The notes beneath the pieces are model-generated. The model was not told where the DNA came from, ran no database searches, and saw only the letters and a program-made list of their open reading frames with translations. This document shows, piece by piece, positions 25,635 through 37,432 of a DNA stretch of 64,000 nucleotides (position 1 is its first letter; every line of letters begins with the position of its first letter). This stretch comes from Diploscapter coronatus (lineage: Eukaryota > Nematoda > Chromadorea > Rhabditida > Rhabditidae): positions 79,499,249 to 79,563,248 of the forward strand of contig OZ038423.1 in NCBI GenBank assembly GCA_964036155.1, in the 5' to 3' direction. The translations under genes were made by a program, and so were the position numbers.

Positions 25635-28297
25635 GAAACGCGTGAAAAACTTTTCGAGTTTCCAAAGAATTGAAACTTTCATGAGAAAATTCGATAAGTG
25701 CTACATGTGCTGAGACATAATTAGAAATAAACCCCGAGCCAAACTTGAGATATCAATATCTGCATTTATGAAAATTAAACGAATGTCTTTATCGGCTACG
25801 CTACAGAAAGCACAATTTCAAATAACTCCTTTTAGAATAGCATTAAAATTTCAATTTCCGACTGAAAATCTTCAGACGCGAAATCGGAACTCTCTGTATG
25901 TTTTGAGGCGGGCAAATTGAAATTGTAAAAAATGCGAACCAAAACAAACTCGCACGTATGTGTGGGATGGAAATATAAATGCAAAATAGAAAAAAGAAAT
26001 AGAATACTTTTCAGAAAAATAGAATAATTTCGGTAAAGATCAAGCTTATTCCTTACATTTTAGAGCAATTTGATCTTGAAAATCAAGTTTTGCCTGCTCC
26101 TAAATGAAGACTTGTGATGAATATCAGCTTTTTCTTATTAAAAACGATAATAGATATTGAAAAAATTAAAATATTTTCCGAAAAAAATGCATGAAATTCC
26201 AGGGAGCTCAACAAAACGCTGGTCTCGATTGCAAAAATGCTGTGGAAAATGGCCGCCTACCCTCCTTTCTGGAAAGTCGTTTTCTTTTCCTCTCTCTCGA
26301 ACTCACACACTATTTTCCCATATTTAGCGCTCCTTTCCGACACTCTATTTTGCCTGAAAAAAACTTCATTTTGTGCCCGTATTTAGGTTTGTTAGTCTTC
26401 AGAAAAAATATGGTATTTTTATCTAAAATTAGTTCAGAATCTTTAACCTATGATAGAGTGTACCATTAAAACTGTTTGGGATTAAAAAATGAAAAGTAAA
26501 GTTTTTGATCTTAGGAAGAAAGGGTTAATGCAAATAGAGGATATCATAAATCCTATCTCGATTTTATTTGCCAAGCTCTCATAAGAAGCCCCTCATTGAT
26601 GTTATTTTGCATGTTTTAAAATTATGCCAGCCGGTCTTTATTGTCCATTTTTCAGTTTTAATTTAGAATTCTAGTTAATTTTTTGCCATTTTTAATCAAT
26701 ATCGCATGTGACAAACCATAAAATAGTTGCAACGTGGTTACATTTTTCTTTTCGAAATTCTTCTTCTGATATCACAAGTTACTCCGTTTTTATTTATATC
26801 ATTTTCTTCTCTGCGCTCTTTTCGCCCTCTCCAATCTTCGCGCTATCTCTCGGCATTCTTTTCTCATTTTCTAACCGAGCAATTGTACACAAGTGCCCAT
26901 CAGTTTAGCCGGCCAAACCACGCACTTTTAACCTTGTTTTTAGTTTTAAAAATTGAATTTATTTTTTCATGAAAACTTGTCCAACTAATCTTTTTTCATT
27001 TTAGACTTATTAAGGGGTACTTTTTCATACTAGCGGCACATATCGATTTTTCTCCGCTTACTCCCCTCCAGTCTTTTGCAAAAGCGATAAACAAAAATAA
27101 TAAAAGCGGAGATTTTCACTGAAAAACATCCAATTTTCAGGAACTAACTTCAACAATCAATTTTTGCGCTTAATTTTCTTTGCTAACAACCCGTCACGCG
27201 AAGTCTGGGCAAATATTAGCGACTTTTGGAATCCGGATTCTTGAAAAATTCACCTTTTCGCCCAAAAATTCGAGGGACGAAAACGTTCTTTCAGAACAAA
27301 AAATCATTTTTTGTAGATTTTTAACGAACAATTGGAAAATAGTCGAAACGGCTCGCGAAATTCTATAATGCACTTTTGTGCAACTTCCCCGAAACAACTA
27401 ATTTTTCAATTGTCGCAGTCGCTATAAAACTCTTTTATCATTCGAAAATCGGCAAATTTTGGGCCAGATTTGACACATCTGCAAAATTTAAAGCGGCCTT
27501 CCGATTGATCTCCAGTGGTCTCGAATTGTTCCGGCCGGGTTTCCGGATCTATGTTTTAACATTGTCCTAGATTTCCAAGGGACCTGTGAAACTCGACAAC
27601 AACTGTTGTTTTGTGGATGGGTGGAAAATTTTAGGCGTTGCTTGTTTTTGCAAGTGTCTGAATTTTTCCTGGTCTTGTACCAGAAATTTCAGCACTTTCT
27701 CGTCTAATGATAAAGTATAGGCCTCTAAAACAGGCTAGTAAATTTGAGGTTATGCCTTATTTCCCAAACTTCTTGGTATATCCTATATCTTTTTATCCGT
27801 CTTGTATATCACTCCGTGACTTTTCAAAAATCCGGACTTTCAAGTGAAAATTTAGCGATTTTATCAAAGTTTTTGACTCTTCGTGTAATCTCAAAATTTC
27901 ATGAACGCCTAGAATTTGCCGAATGCCTTGGTAAACAGACAGGCTTCAGACATTGAAAGCTCGACTTCCCTAAATTTATCGAATTTTTGAAACTGATCTT
28001 TCCAACCAAAGATTTTTTCTCGTAGTTTTTGCCTGAAGCCTTGAATTTTTCATCATTCATTTCCTAGGTTTCAGCAAACAAAAATTTTCCGAATTTCTCG
28101 ACTTTATGAATTTTTGACCTCTTCTTGAAAAATTCATGCTCATTTTTGTAAGCTTTTCGGGACGATAAAATTTTTCTTCTCAAATTTAATAAAAAAACAC
28201 TCGTAAACATCTAGAACGTTATAAGTTTTTCGCAAAAAAATCGCGATTTCAGTTGTACTCGTTGAAAACTTGCGGTCCAGCTTCAATCAACTCAAAA

Positions 28298-31200
28298 ATG
28301 ACCGAGGCTTGGGTTACATTGGCAACGAATGACGACTACGCGAGGTACCATTTAAACAAATTAGGGTCAAGGGTCACACTGGTCACTTCTTAAATTCAAA
28401 AAAAATTTCAGATCCTTGACTAAATAAATTTTTTCATTAAAAAATTTCAGGGGCGCACTCGTTCTGGCCCACTCGCTTCGTCGCGTCAACACCACAAGGA
28501 AACTGCACGTCATGATTACAAATCAGGCAAGCATTTAAAAATTCTCTGCAAACTTATCTATTATTCTTCCTGAAAATGCAATTTTATTAACACATTTTCT
28601 GCAATGAGCAGTAATCAGATAAAAATTTACCCTTAACTTATCTAGGAAGATAATATTTCTTTCTTAAATTGAAGAAAAAAATCAAACTTATCCCAAATTT
28701 TCACAGGTCTCGGCCCGCCTGCGCCAAGAGCTCGAGGCGGTGTTCGACGCCGTGTCCGTGGTCGACGTCATGGACAGCAATGATCCGGTAAGTTGGCGAA
28801 AAATTCGAGAAAAAAGGGGAAACCTAGAATTTTTTCTTCTGGCTCTAAAATTGTGCAATTAATTTGTTTGAAAGATCGATTTTTATAAATCAAAAATCTT
28901 TTGTTTCCGTATCTGTTAAGTCTTCAAGTAATTTTCTAAATATCATTTTTCGTAAAAATTTGTCCAATTTTAGGAAAATCTGGCCCTCATCTCGCGTCCC
29001 GACCTCGGCTGCACGTTCACGAAGCTCAATTGCTGGAGGCTGACGCAGTACACGAAATGCGTCTTCCTGGACGCCGATACTTTGGTAAAAACGTTCAAAT
29101 TGGTTGAAAACAACCTAAAAATTTCAACGAAAAGATAAAAACTGAAAAGAAAATTTGAAGAAGCATGAAAATGATCTAAAACGAAAAATGTCCAAAAACA
29201 TTCTTAGAAATCAGAAGAAAAAAGGTAGAAATCTTTATAGGAAAAAAATGAACAAAATTTTAAAAAACCCAAATCCGACCCGCAGAAATAATAATGTCAT
29301 ATTGAGAGGGTAAAAGAGCACATCTTCTTTTTCTCTCGATAAGATATACTATTTTTCTGTGGGGGGCGTTTTGCGGATTGCGTTTTGAGAAGCCTGTTGA
29401 AAAATTAAGAAAAAACAACGATGAAACTTCCAGGTGGTCCAAAATGCCGACGAGCTCTTCGACAGGCCCGACTTCTCTGCCGCAGCGGACATCGGCTGGC
29501 CCGATACCTTCAATTCTGGAGTGTTCGTCTACGCGCCCAGCCTGGAGACTTACCGTAAGATTTAAACTTTTTTCTGAAATACTAAAATATTGTACCTTTT
29601 TAGTGCTCCCTAATCTAGACATTTTTGAATAAGCAAATACCTAATTTTTTCAACTATAGACATATTTTCCAGACAAACTCGTGGAATTCGCAGTGGAGCA
29701 CGGTTCGTTCGATGGTGGTGATCAGGTACATAAAATCAAATAAATTAGCAAATTAGCTCTGAAGTTAAAAATTAAACTTCAAAGTTAAGAATATCAACTT
29801 CAGGGCCTGCTGAACGAGTTCTACCCGAATTGGCGCGACCTGCCCTCGGCCCATAGACTTCCTTTCATCTACAACATGACTGCCGGCGCGTTCTACACCT
29901 ACCCAGCTGCTTATAAGAGGTAAGTTCGATTTGCCTTCATTTTTCTGCATAAATGTTTCGTTAATTTTAATCTTACGCCCTTTGAAAATCTCTAACTTAA
30001 GACGCGTTCTTTGAGTAACCCGAACAAAGGCCGGACAACTGCAAAAGTGTCTCGGATCCGAACCAAACTTATATGGTGGATACACCCATGGGCCCTAATC
30101 ACAAAAATGGGGAGATCAGGTCCCGCCCCCAAAAGTGGGCGGGGCTAGGTGGGGGTCAAAGTTGAGCATTTTCACGATTTGACACCCCTCAGGGGGTACC
30201 AAGAAAACTTTTTTGTTATAAAAGATTTTCGAAAAATTTAAAAAGGATGAACACAACCATGGAATGTACTTTCTAAAAATATATCGACTTTAGGGGGTCA
30301 GCCACTTGCTTGGAGTTGAAGGGGTCCCAAAGTCAAAAAGCGTCAAAAATGGCAGTTTCAAAATATGCATTTTTTGCATAAAATCGATTTTCCTGAAGAA
30401 ATTTAGGAGGAGTTCCAAAAATCTGATGCTATATTCGAATTCTACGTATCAAATTACCCTAAAATCAGCCCTAAAAAGCATGAATTAGGCGGGACATTTT
30501 AGAAAAAAAATCAATCAAATAGGCGTGGCCTGAGGGTCGAATTTTACAAAACTGATCAGAAAAATTCAAACGATATACCAATCGATAGCCCTTGAAAAAC
30601 TAAGCAACTTTTGTGAAGACACTACATGGTTATCTATTATGGTATGGGGGTGGCACCTCAAAAACCAAAATTTAATGTCAGTTTTCAAGAAAATGATACG
30701 AGAATATTTTCATAGGCAGTCTACCAGAATTTGAGCTCAAATTGAAGCTAGAGACATCTATTGTTTATTCCCGTTCAATTTGGAGTCGAACAATACCAAA
30801 CATGGTATGGTACCAAATGGTAGCGACCCATATGGTCAAGTCACCATTTAGTAACCAATATCCATCATGTTATATACCAAACGAAAGCCCTTATCGAGCT
30901 GAGTAATATTCTGAAAACCATTTGAAAAACAGATTAGTCTATAGCCTTTTATGGTCATTTGAAAATACCCCATTTTTGATCTTTTTCGATAGATGGTTAT
31001 AGTCAATTACAATGATGGTATAATGAAACCACTGATTGAAATTGATAGAAATAGACTCGAATATTACTCTCCAGTCTATTTCGAGTCGAATGATATCCAT
31101 TTTGGTATAGTATCACTCGGGTACCATATGGGTGGTATACCATGGACCCATATGGTACCATAGTAAGTGGTAGCACGGTACTCTAGGAAGCGAAAATGAA

Positions 31201-33557
31201 GTATTGCCCATAATCTGCTATATTCCGAAAAGATTTTTCAATTTGGTTTTATTTTACAAAAGTTATGAATTTTTGAAGATTTTTGTCATTTTCTTGGGTT
31301 TGATCTATTCAAACCTCTATACCATGTTTACCATAATAGATAACCATGTAGTGTCTTCACAAAAGTTGCTTAGTTTTTCAAGGGCTATCGATTGGTATAT
31401 CGTTTGAATTTTTCTGATCAGTTTTGTAAAATTCGACCCTCAGGCCACGCCTATTTGATTGATTTTTTTTCTAAAATGTCCCGCCTAATTCATGCTTTTT
31501 AGGGCTGATTTTAGGGTAATTTGATACGTAGAATCTGAATATAGCATTAGATTTTTGGAACTCCACTTAAACTTTTCAGGAAAATCGATTTTATGCAAAA
31601 AATGGGGCATCAGCATACCGCCATTTTTGACATAAGGACCCCTTTCTGACCCAGCAGGTGGTTGTTGCTCGAAAATCTATATACCAGAAGGTGCGCAATT
31701 ACATGGGCTACTCTATGCTTTTTGAAATTTTCGAAAATCTTTTATAGCAAAAAAGTTTTCTTTATACCCCCTGAGGGGTGCCAAATCGTGAAAACACCCA
31801 ACTTTGACCCCCACCTAGCTCCGCCCACTTTTGGGGGCGGGATCTAAAAACCTAATTTTTGTGATTAGGACCCATGGGTGTATCCACCATATAAGTTTGG
31901 TTCGGATCCGAGACACTTTTGCAGTTGTCCGGCCGCTCTTAATAGTTTGTTCAGGTTATTCAAAGAATGCGTCTTAACATTGTTTACGGAAAATGATTTT
32001 TTCCAAAATATTGATTTTCAGATACGGCAAGGACACGAAGATCGTTCACTTCATCGGTGCGCAGAAGCCATGGCACGGATCCTCTGCAGTTCACCAGGTG
32101 CCATTTTCTTAGATTTAGCTTTTAAACCTAAATATCGGATTAAAATGTCAGATGATTAAATAGAATTTTCGATCTGAGATTAAAATTATTCGAAGTTGAT
32201 CAAATTACCTACGAGTTTAATTTCAGGGCGAACATTACCACACCTGGAAGGCTATCTACAATGCTCACGTCGCCCACACGGTAGGTCGAATAGCCGAGCG
32301 GCTGTCGCTTAGCCTCCCGATTAATTATTAATTTGATTTTTGACAAAAATCCTTCTGCATGACTGTTTTTACATTTTGGGTTGTAGTGAATTTTTCTTAA
32401 CTTTAGTTCTTTTCCTAAGTGAAGTGATGTGCAAATGAGTGCGAATTTTCGTGAATCTTAGGGATTTTTGAAAATCCCTATAGTTGAGATAAAATGCCAT
32501 TTGGAGAAATGCACAAGAACGAGCGTAATCCTGAATTTTGTCGTGAAATGCGGTGCATTTGTGATGATTTTACAGTGCTACGTAAAAGTTGTGGCTTGCA
32601 CAGAGGCCCCACCCATTGAAGGATCTAGAGACGTCATTTCTGCAATCCCGCCGCACGCTCAGGAAGTCGTCCTTCCCGCGTGGCAGGCCCGAGAGCCGGT
32701 CAGACATTTCGAACCGGCACGGGTCGGCATCCTATCTGATCAAATCGGAACCGGACCGGAACCGAAGCGAGAAGAAAAGTAAAACGAAAAACAGTCTGGA
32801 AAAATCACCGAGAGAAAAATTACGGTAAAATAGATCGTTTCAAAAAAAAAAGCATTTTTATTTGAAATGACGTAAATTCTAAAAATCCCTAAGAAATCTA
32901 TAATTTTTGAAAAAGATGCAGTAAAATTCTCACATTTACGCCATATCACCTAAAAGTGCGATTTTGAAAATGGAAAAGCACGAAATTTGCACATCTAACT
33001 TGGTAGTTTAACACTAGGATGGCTTAATTTTGACTGCGAGTACTTTTCCCTCAAAAATATTCCATTTTGGTGGCAAGTTCTCACGCCCCTCGATTTCGGT
33101 AGTTTTCCCTTGCTTGGCTTCGCTTTGGTAGCAAAATGTAGTAGTTATTTTGTCCTTCGATAACCCTTGGATTGAACTTAATCTTACAGACTGATAGTGA
33201 AACTGTAACCTCTACTTTGAGTGGTTTGGAACCAAAATTGGAACACCGTTTAAAAACTGATAGGCCCCCAGTTGAGGTGAATACTTACGAAAGTTTAGGT
33301 TTTATTTGAAGTGGTAACTACCAAATGATTGATTTTTTGTTTTAGTTACTAAAATGGTAACTTTTCCATCAAAATATGGTAAATTTTACCAAGAAAGTGG
33401 TAGCTTTTACCAAAACATCGATTTTTCCCCCAATTTCCAGAGTTCTGACGTTTCGTCCGAGGAGCGCATGCACCAGTGGGAGTCGGGAAATCCGGACTAT
33501 TTGGGTCGCGACGCGTTTTCCAACATTCAAGCCGCTTTGGATCGTGCCCTGCAGTAG
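28298..33557 (+). CDS. gyg-1: Glycogenin (self-glucosylating glycogen primer)
   Basis: GT8 glucosyltransferase that primes glycogen synthesis by glucosylating its own tyrosine from UDP-glucose. Exons: 28298-28344, 28451-28526, 28707-28787, 28974-29084, 29434-29554, 29673-29725, 29804-29919, 32022-32097, 32227-32280, 33441-33557; 283 aa. Landmarks: start [22 protein letters not shown]-sugar/Mn site [38 protein letters not shown] (region of the acceptor tyrosine) and [12 protein letters not shown]. Only a short tail follows the catalytic domain, as in worm glycogenins. Intron 2 uses a GC donor (AATCAG|gcaagc), intron 4 holds a family A repeat, and intron 7 (2.1 kb) holds a foldback element. A likely alternative last exon lies in intron 9 (32604-32828). 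Confidence 0.95.
29268..29396. mobile_element. Palindromic repeat, family A (glycogenin intron 4)
   Basis: Inverted-repeat ends with the shared core GACCCGCAGAAA and a pyrimidine-rich centre. Related copies lie at 5354-5490, 7548-7672 and 16173-16290. It has no coding capacity. Confidence 0.65.
29998..31977. mobile_element. 1.97-kb foldback DNA element with TTAA borders, inside glycogenin intron 7
   Basis: Each border is TTAA followed by an inverted terminus (left GACGCGTTC, right GAATGCGTC). Matching inverted arms continue for about 650 bp each side (for example CTTATATGGTGGATACACCC left against GGGTGTATCCACCATATAAG right). The central ~650 bp is less symmetric and has no transposase frame. 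TTAA target duplication is typical of piggyBac-like elements, so I infer a non-autonomous foldback of that type. Confidence 0.8.
32604..32828 (+). CDS. gyg-1: Probable alternative 3' exon of glycogenin
   Basis: The acceptor ttgcacag|AGG opens a frame in phase 0, matching the phase at the end of exon 9 (32280). It runs about 75 codons ([20 protein letters not shown] and onward, Ser/Arg/Lys-rich) to a TAA at 32826-32828. Roughly 70% of third positions are G/C, far above the AT-rich intron and like the flanking exons. It would replace the normal last exon and give a longer basic tail. A second overlapping frame (ending at 32782) has poorer codon bias. Confidence 0.45.
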   Translation, partial: RPHPLKDLETSFLQSRRTLRKSSFPRGRPESRSDISNRHGSASYLIKSEPDRNRSEKKSKTKNSLEKSPREKLR

Positions 33558-34184
33558 GTCTCATAGCCGAATGGTACCGCTTCCGGCTTTTGCCGAAATT
33601 CAAATATTTTGAATAATTTGCCCAAGTTTGTAGTTTGACTAGATTTTTATTCAGTATTGTCTAGAGATTGTTATTTTATCTTGGCTAGTCAAGTTTTTAT
33701 CTTTTATTTTTTCAAGTTGAAATTGTTTGCTCAAATCTTTCATAAAAAGTGGCGCTATAACACACAAATCGACGTTCTCTTGAGCTACTTATTAAGGCGC
33801 GTTCAGACTGTTCGTCTTACCGCGACCATTGAGAAATAGCATTATTCGTGGAGATAACGCGGAGAAGAACTGCTCTTTTCGCTCTCTTCACGAACAATGT
33901 TATTTCTCGATATTCGCGATAGGACGAACAAGTGATCGCACCCTTAGAGAATTATGGATCATGACATTTTTATCCGATTTTATTGAAGATTTTTTCTTCG
34001 AGTGTTTGTTGAAAAGTGAGAAATTTTTGTTGAAGATTTTTATAAACGATCTGAGAATAAATAATTTTAATTACGTTAAATAACCTTTGTATGAAACTTA
34101 GGATAAACAATTGAAAATTGATATCGTGAAAAATGGATTAAATTTATAAAATAAATTTAGTCTTGAAACATTAAAAAAAAACCC
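33558..34184. other. Convergent spacer (glycogenin / SDR 3' ends)
   Basis: 3' flanks of two convergent genes. It contains a family I palindrome at 33793-33945. No gene is seen. Confidence 0.5.
33793..33945. mobile_element. Palindromic MITE, family I (copy 1)
   Basis: Ends TTAAGGCGCGTTCAGACTG and (inverted) a degenerate GCGAT..CCCTTA, with the inner arms GAGAAATAGCATTATTCGTG and CACGAACAATGTTATTTCTC. A copy with better-preserved ends lies at 50986-51136. Confidence 0.7.
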
Positions 34185-36307
34185 TTACATTCGTGAGTTT
34201 TCTAACTTGTCTTCTTCAATGATTTCTTGTTGGTACTTTTTCGGAACGCTCTTATATTGACCCGATTTTTTTATGACTCCTTGTTCTATCGCTGAATATG
34301 CCATTTCCAAAATCGTGTCTTCAACGTTGTGATACTTCAGGCCTAGCAGTTGGATGGACTGAATTGAAATTCGAAGTTCATGATAAATATTCATCTTTTT
34401 GAAAACCGGGTTTCAAATATTCAATAAATCCCAAATCTATGAAATTTTACATACTCAACATCTCAGATATTGTTGATGCTGAAATCTGGGAGGCGTGTGC
34501 AAAGCGGTGCGCAGCTATTTTAGTGGTTAGGAAATCGAGAAATAGCACGCAAAAAGGAGACTGGCGCCTAAAATCGCTTCTTTCTCCCCTCATTTTAGAC
34601 CTCCCAAATTTCGGCATCAACAATATCAAGATTTCAGATATCCCAAAAATGTCCTATATCCCACCTTCCGATTATTAAACTTGATTTCGATATTTAGTCT
34701 CGGGAGTGAAGATGCCGCTTCAGCGTCGAAGAAAGAAAACATCCAAACCATGAAGTACGGGGCTTGGACTCGAGGAATCCTATGTTAAAATTGTTTTTAA
34801 AAAATAAATGAGTTCTAAAATACTTGTATCCTTGGGAAGAAAACTCTTTCCTCAAAGTTCGAGCAATGTCTCTGAACCAAATCGAGGGCGTTGAGGCTAC
34901 CTAAAATTTAGATTACTGTAGTTTTTATTATGTCAGATGGTTTTTTCAACTATTTCATTCCATCCCAGAAACAGTGTTATTTTATGGTTAAGCATAGCTC
35001 TTTCATTAAACATAATGACATAGTTCAAGTAGACATCTATCGGCTGTATCAGTAAGTCTTATTTTCGATGAAGATCATATTTCTCCCTACCAAAATTCTC
35101 TCGCCGTCAGTTTCGGGCCTTCTCATGGCTTCCAAATGAGCTCTAGCGACGTCCCTCACATCCACTAGGGCCATGTTCAGAGGAGGTGTAGCCGGCATTT
35201 GGCAGAAGTCCATGAAGCGGCGAATCAACGAAATACTCGCACCCTGCTCGGTAATTAGCATCGGCCCAAAGACCAATGTTGGGTTGATTACAGTTAGGGC
35301 GAACCTGAAAAGATACGTTTCAGGAATACAGAAATTTGGGTAGCAAAATGTGAAAAAAGATTTTTATTTTTTTCTAACCATCGAAAGTTATTTTATCTTA
35401 TACATGACAGAAAATTAAAATTTAGAAAAAAACAAAATTCAACTTACCGTTTTTCCTTAGGTAACGACTCCAGAAAGTTCCAAGCTTCTCTCTCGGCCAG
35501 AGTTTTACTTTTCGTGTAGTTATCCACACCTTTCGTTTCAATATTCGTCCAGTTAGTTTCATCGAAAATTTTGTCCTGGGGCTGACCTTCTAAAAATTGT
35601 TGAGGGTAGTCTTGAAATTCTTGTTTCAAAAAATTAGATAACTTACCATTAACCGCAGCACAGCTACTCGTTAAGACGACTTTTTTGATGTTACCGTTCT
35701 CTGCGACCGCTTTGAGCACATTTAGAGTTCCCTAAGTTTTCAATTTTTACAACAAAAAAAAGGTAGGTTGCACAAATTTTCACCTCAATAGCGGTTTTAA
35801 TGCAACCTTCGTCAGCTACTAGAGGGAACGGTGAAGCCACGTGGAGCACGTACTGACATCCTTTCACCGCTCTAAAGATTCATTTTTGATGAAGATCAAC
35901 TTTTCTAAAGTTTATTTTAGGTTCTCCTTATGATTTTTTGAGAATAGCTCAATAAAATGATAAGTTTTGTTCGAATTTTTAAATTTACTTCTTCCACCCT
36001 GAAGGTTCTAATAAATCAGCTTCAACCAACTCAAGTCTACCATCGGTGTCTAGGATTTTGACTGGGTCAACCTTGAAAGAAATGAAGTTAGAGCAAAATT
36101 TAAAAAAAAAAAAAACTACTTTAGCCGAATTTTTCAAACTTCTAACGGTCCCTCGAACTCTGTAGCCTTCGTTGAGTAATAATTTCACGCAGTGAGATCC
36201 AATATATCCGGAACAGCCAGTAATTAATACCACTAAAAATTTAAACCTTATGAAATTTTCAAAACTTTGAACTCACAAGTATTCCCGTTCTCGTTATTAT
36301 TCGCCAT
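34185..36307 (-). CDS. Extended SDR, dihydroflavonol-4-reductase-like NAD(P)-dependent reductase
   Basis: Atypical for the plant enzyme's pathway but clearly of that fold. Exons (minus order): 36307-36277, 36232-36120, 36071-35989, 35871-35784, 35731-35647, 35589-35448, 35304-35091, 34900-34824, 34779-34665, 34358-34185; 373 aa. The N-terminal Rossmann motif LVLITGCSGYIGSHC has the Gly pattern of extended SDRs and is followed by GTVRS. VVLTSSCAAVNG carries the catalytic Ser region, NYTKSKTLAE provides Tyr-x3-Lys, and INPTLVFGP and VDVRDVARAHLEAM are typical of the DFR/cinnamoyl-CoA reductase branch. The C-terminal end has a family-typical KSIQLLGLKYHNVEDTI followed by a charged tail. The substrate cannot be told from sequence. 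Intron 9 carries a palindromic repeat (34467-34622). Confidence 0.88.
34467..34622. mobile_element. Palindromic MITE, family C (copy 2)
   Basis: Starts GATGCTGAAATCTGGGAGG and ends with its inverse. It is close to the reverse complement of 9023-9166 along the whole length and lies in the last intron of the SDR gene. Confidence 0.75.
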
Positions 36308-36389
36308 TTTCAGAATAATAATTAAAGATAATTACCTGAAGTTAAATAATTAGACAATTAAGGATAATTAAATGGAGAGTGTGCGTTGT

Positions 36390-36490
36390 TCAACAAAAAT
36401 ATTTCGCCGTAGCGATGTTCAACAAAATTTTTGTTGAACATCGTCTCACTTTTTCTGTGACGTTGTTCAACAAAAATTTTGTTGAACAAC
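36390..36490. repeat. Nested palindromes built on TTGTTCAACAAAA
   Basis: Three copies of GTTCAACAAAAATTTTGTTGAAC-type sequence (full self-complementary core AACAAAATTTTTGTT) within 100 bp, framed by GTTGTTCAAC ends. Immediately upstream of the SDR gene start. Confidence 0.7.
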
Positions 36491-37242
36491 GTTACGGACT
36501 CTAATTAAATCAACCATTTCAAGGGAAAGTTTAAAAAGAATGATTTAAGGTTGTAATCTATTTCAAGTTTTAAAGGCTAGAGTCTAGCCAGAAGAGTCTA
36601 GCCAGAAGATTTACAAACATTTCTTTGTCTAGAGGAGAAAAATCGAAAATGCCAATTGATAAGAAATGTCTCCTTTTACATAAAAAATTATTGGAAATGT
36701 TTCAAAATCTTCGAGAATTCATAAATATTAAAATAGACGTTTTAGGATAGAGATTATCCTCATTATTTATAAAAAGCATAAAACAAAATGATTAAAAAAT
36801 CAAACTTAAAAATAAATTATATTAAAAATATATTTTAAAATATCTGATCTAGCTAAAAACCCAAAAAATCGATATTTATCCTTCACGATATTCCCTAAAG
36901 CCGGCTTTCTCTGACCCCATTCTAACCGAGGGAAATCTAAGTTTGAATAGCCAAGTTTTTCTTTCTCTGATTCTGCACCCTAGCCTATTCTTCAACACTG
37001 AAAAGTCAGAGATACGGGAAAAAATATTTTAATTAAGAAGTAATGAAGTACAGCTAAATCTGAGATCTAAAACGTGACAATCCTAGAAAATTTTCAATGA
37101 TAATTGTAGACTCCAGAAAATTACATCACGTAAAGTTCGACGCTAATGAAATAATCTTGTAGTTTATGGTTTTAGATCAACCTACTTTCAGAAATTTACT
37201 AGCTTTATTTTTCTTCTAAATTTTTTTTTTCGTCTGACGAAA

Positions 37243-37432
37243 ATGCTCCCTAAATCTGGATGCGAAGGATGAAGGACCTGTTAAGGTACGAAGAAATATT
37301 TTCTTTAAAAAGTAACTATCGAGAAAATTAAGTAATTTAGAAACGGTGGTGATTCAGTGCTGCAAAGGAGCCTCTGCAAATCATGACTGCGGGAGAGAAC
37401 GGAATGATCCGGCTCTTTGAAATTGCACTCTG
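37243..37432 (+). pseudogene. WD-repeat-like fragment (possible gene remnant)
   Basis: Two short coding-like pieces. A frame ending in NLDAKDEGPVK is followed by a good donor (AAG|gtacga, about 37287). Then, after an attcag acceptor (about 37354), a frame reads KEPLQIMTAGENGMIRLFEI and stops at about 37432. The second piece looks like the last strands of a WD40 blade. The phases of the two pieces do not match and no upstream exons are seen, so it is either a decayed duplicate or the end of an unrecognised gene. Confidence 0.25.

Larger units (their letters stand above)
23846..28297. other. 4.4-kb divergent spacer between NPC1 homologue and glycogenin
   Basis: Promoter-side spacer for two divergent genes. 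It holds a 203-bp terminal-inverted-repeat element (25432-25634), a pyrimidine-rich degenerate palindrome about 24590-24790, and a TATA/HSE-like/CRE cluster at 24959-25028. The stretch 26200-28250 is AT-rich with scattered short open frames (24355-24567, 26191-26469, 27180-27956). These lack splice context and codon bias, so I see no gene. Confidence 0.5.

Noticed and set aside
26191..27956. Series of 60-90 codon open frames
   Set aside because: They overlap on both strands, are Phe/Ser-rich as AT-rich noncoding DNA gives, and have no shared splice structure.
32285..32330. tRNA-like D-arm (TAGCCGAGCGGC), with a similar stretch at 33562
   Set aside because: No acceptor stem, anticodon arm or T-arm can be formed around either.
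32468..32782. 104-codon open frame in the last glycogenin intron
   Set aside because: Overlaps the better-supported alternative exon in another frame. Its first half is AT-rich intron and its GC third-position content is lower.
37321..37432. Upstream first exons of ATG16
   Set aside because: The frame stops at about 37432 and the WD40-like text belongs to a C-terminus, not to ATG16's N-terminus. ATG16 starts cleanly at 38549.
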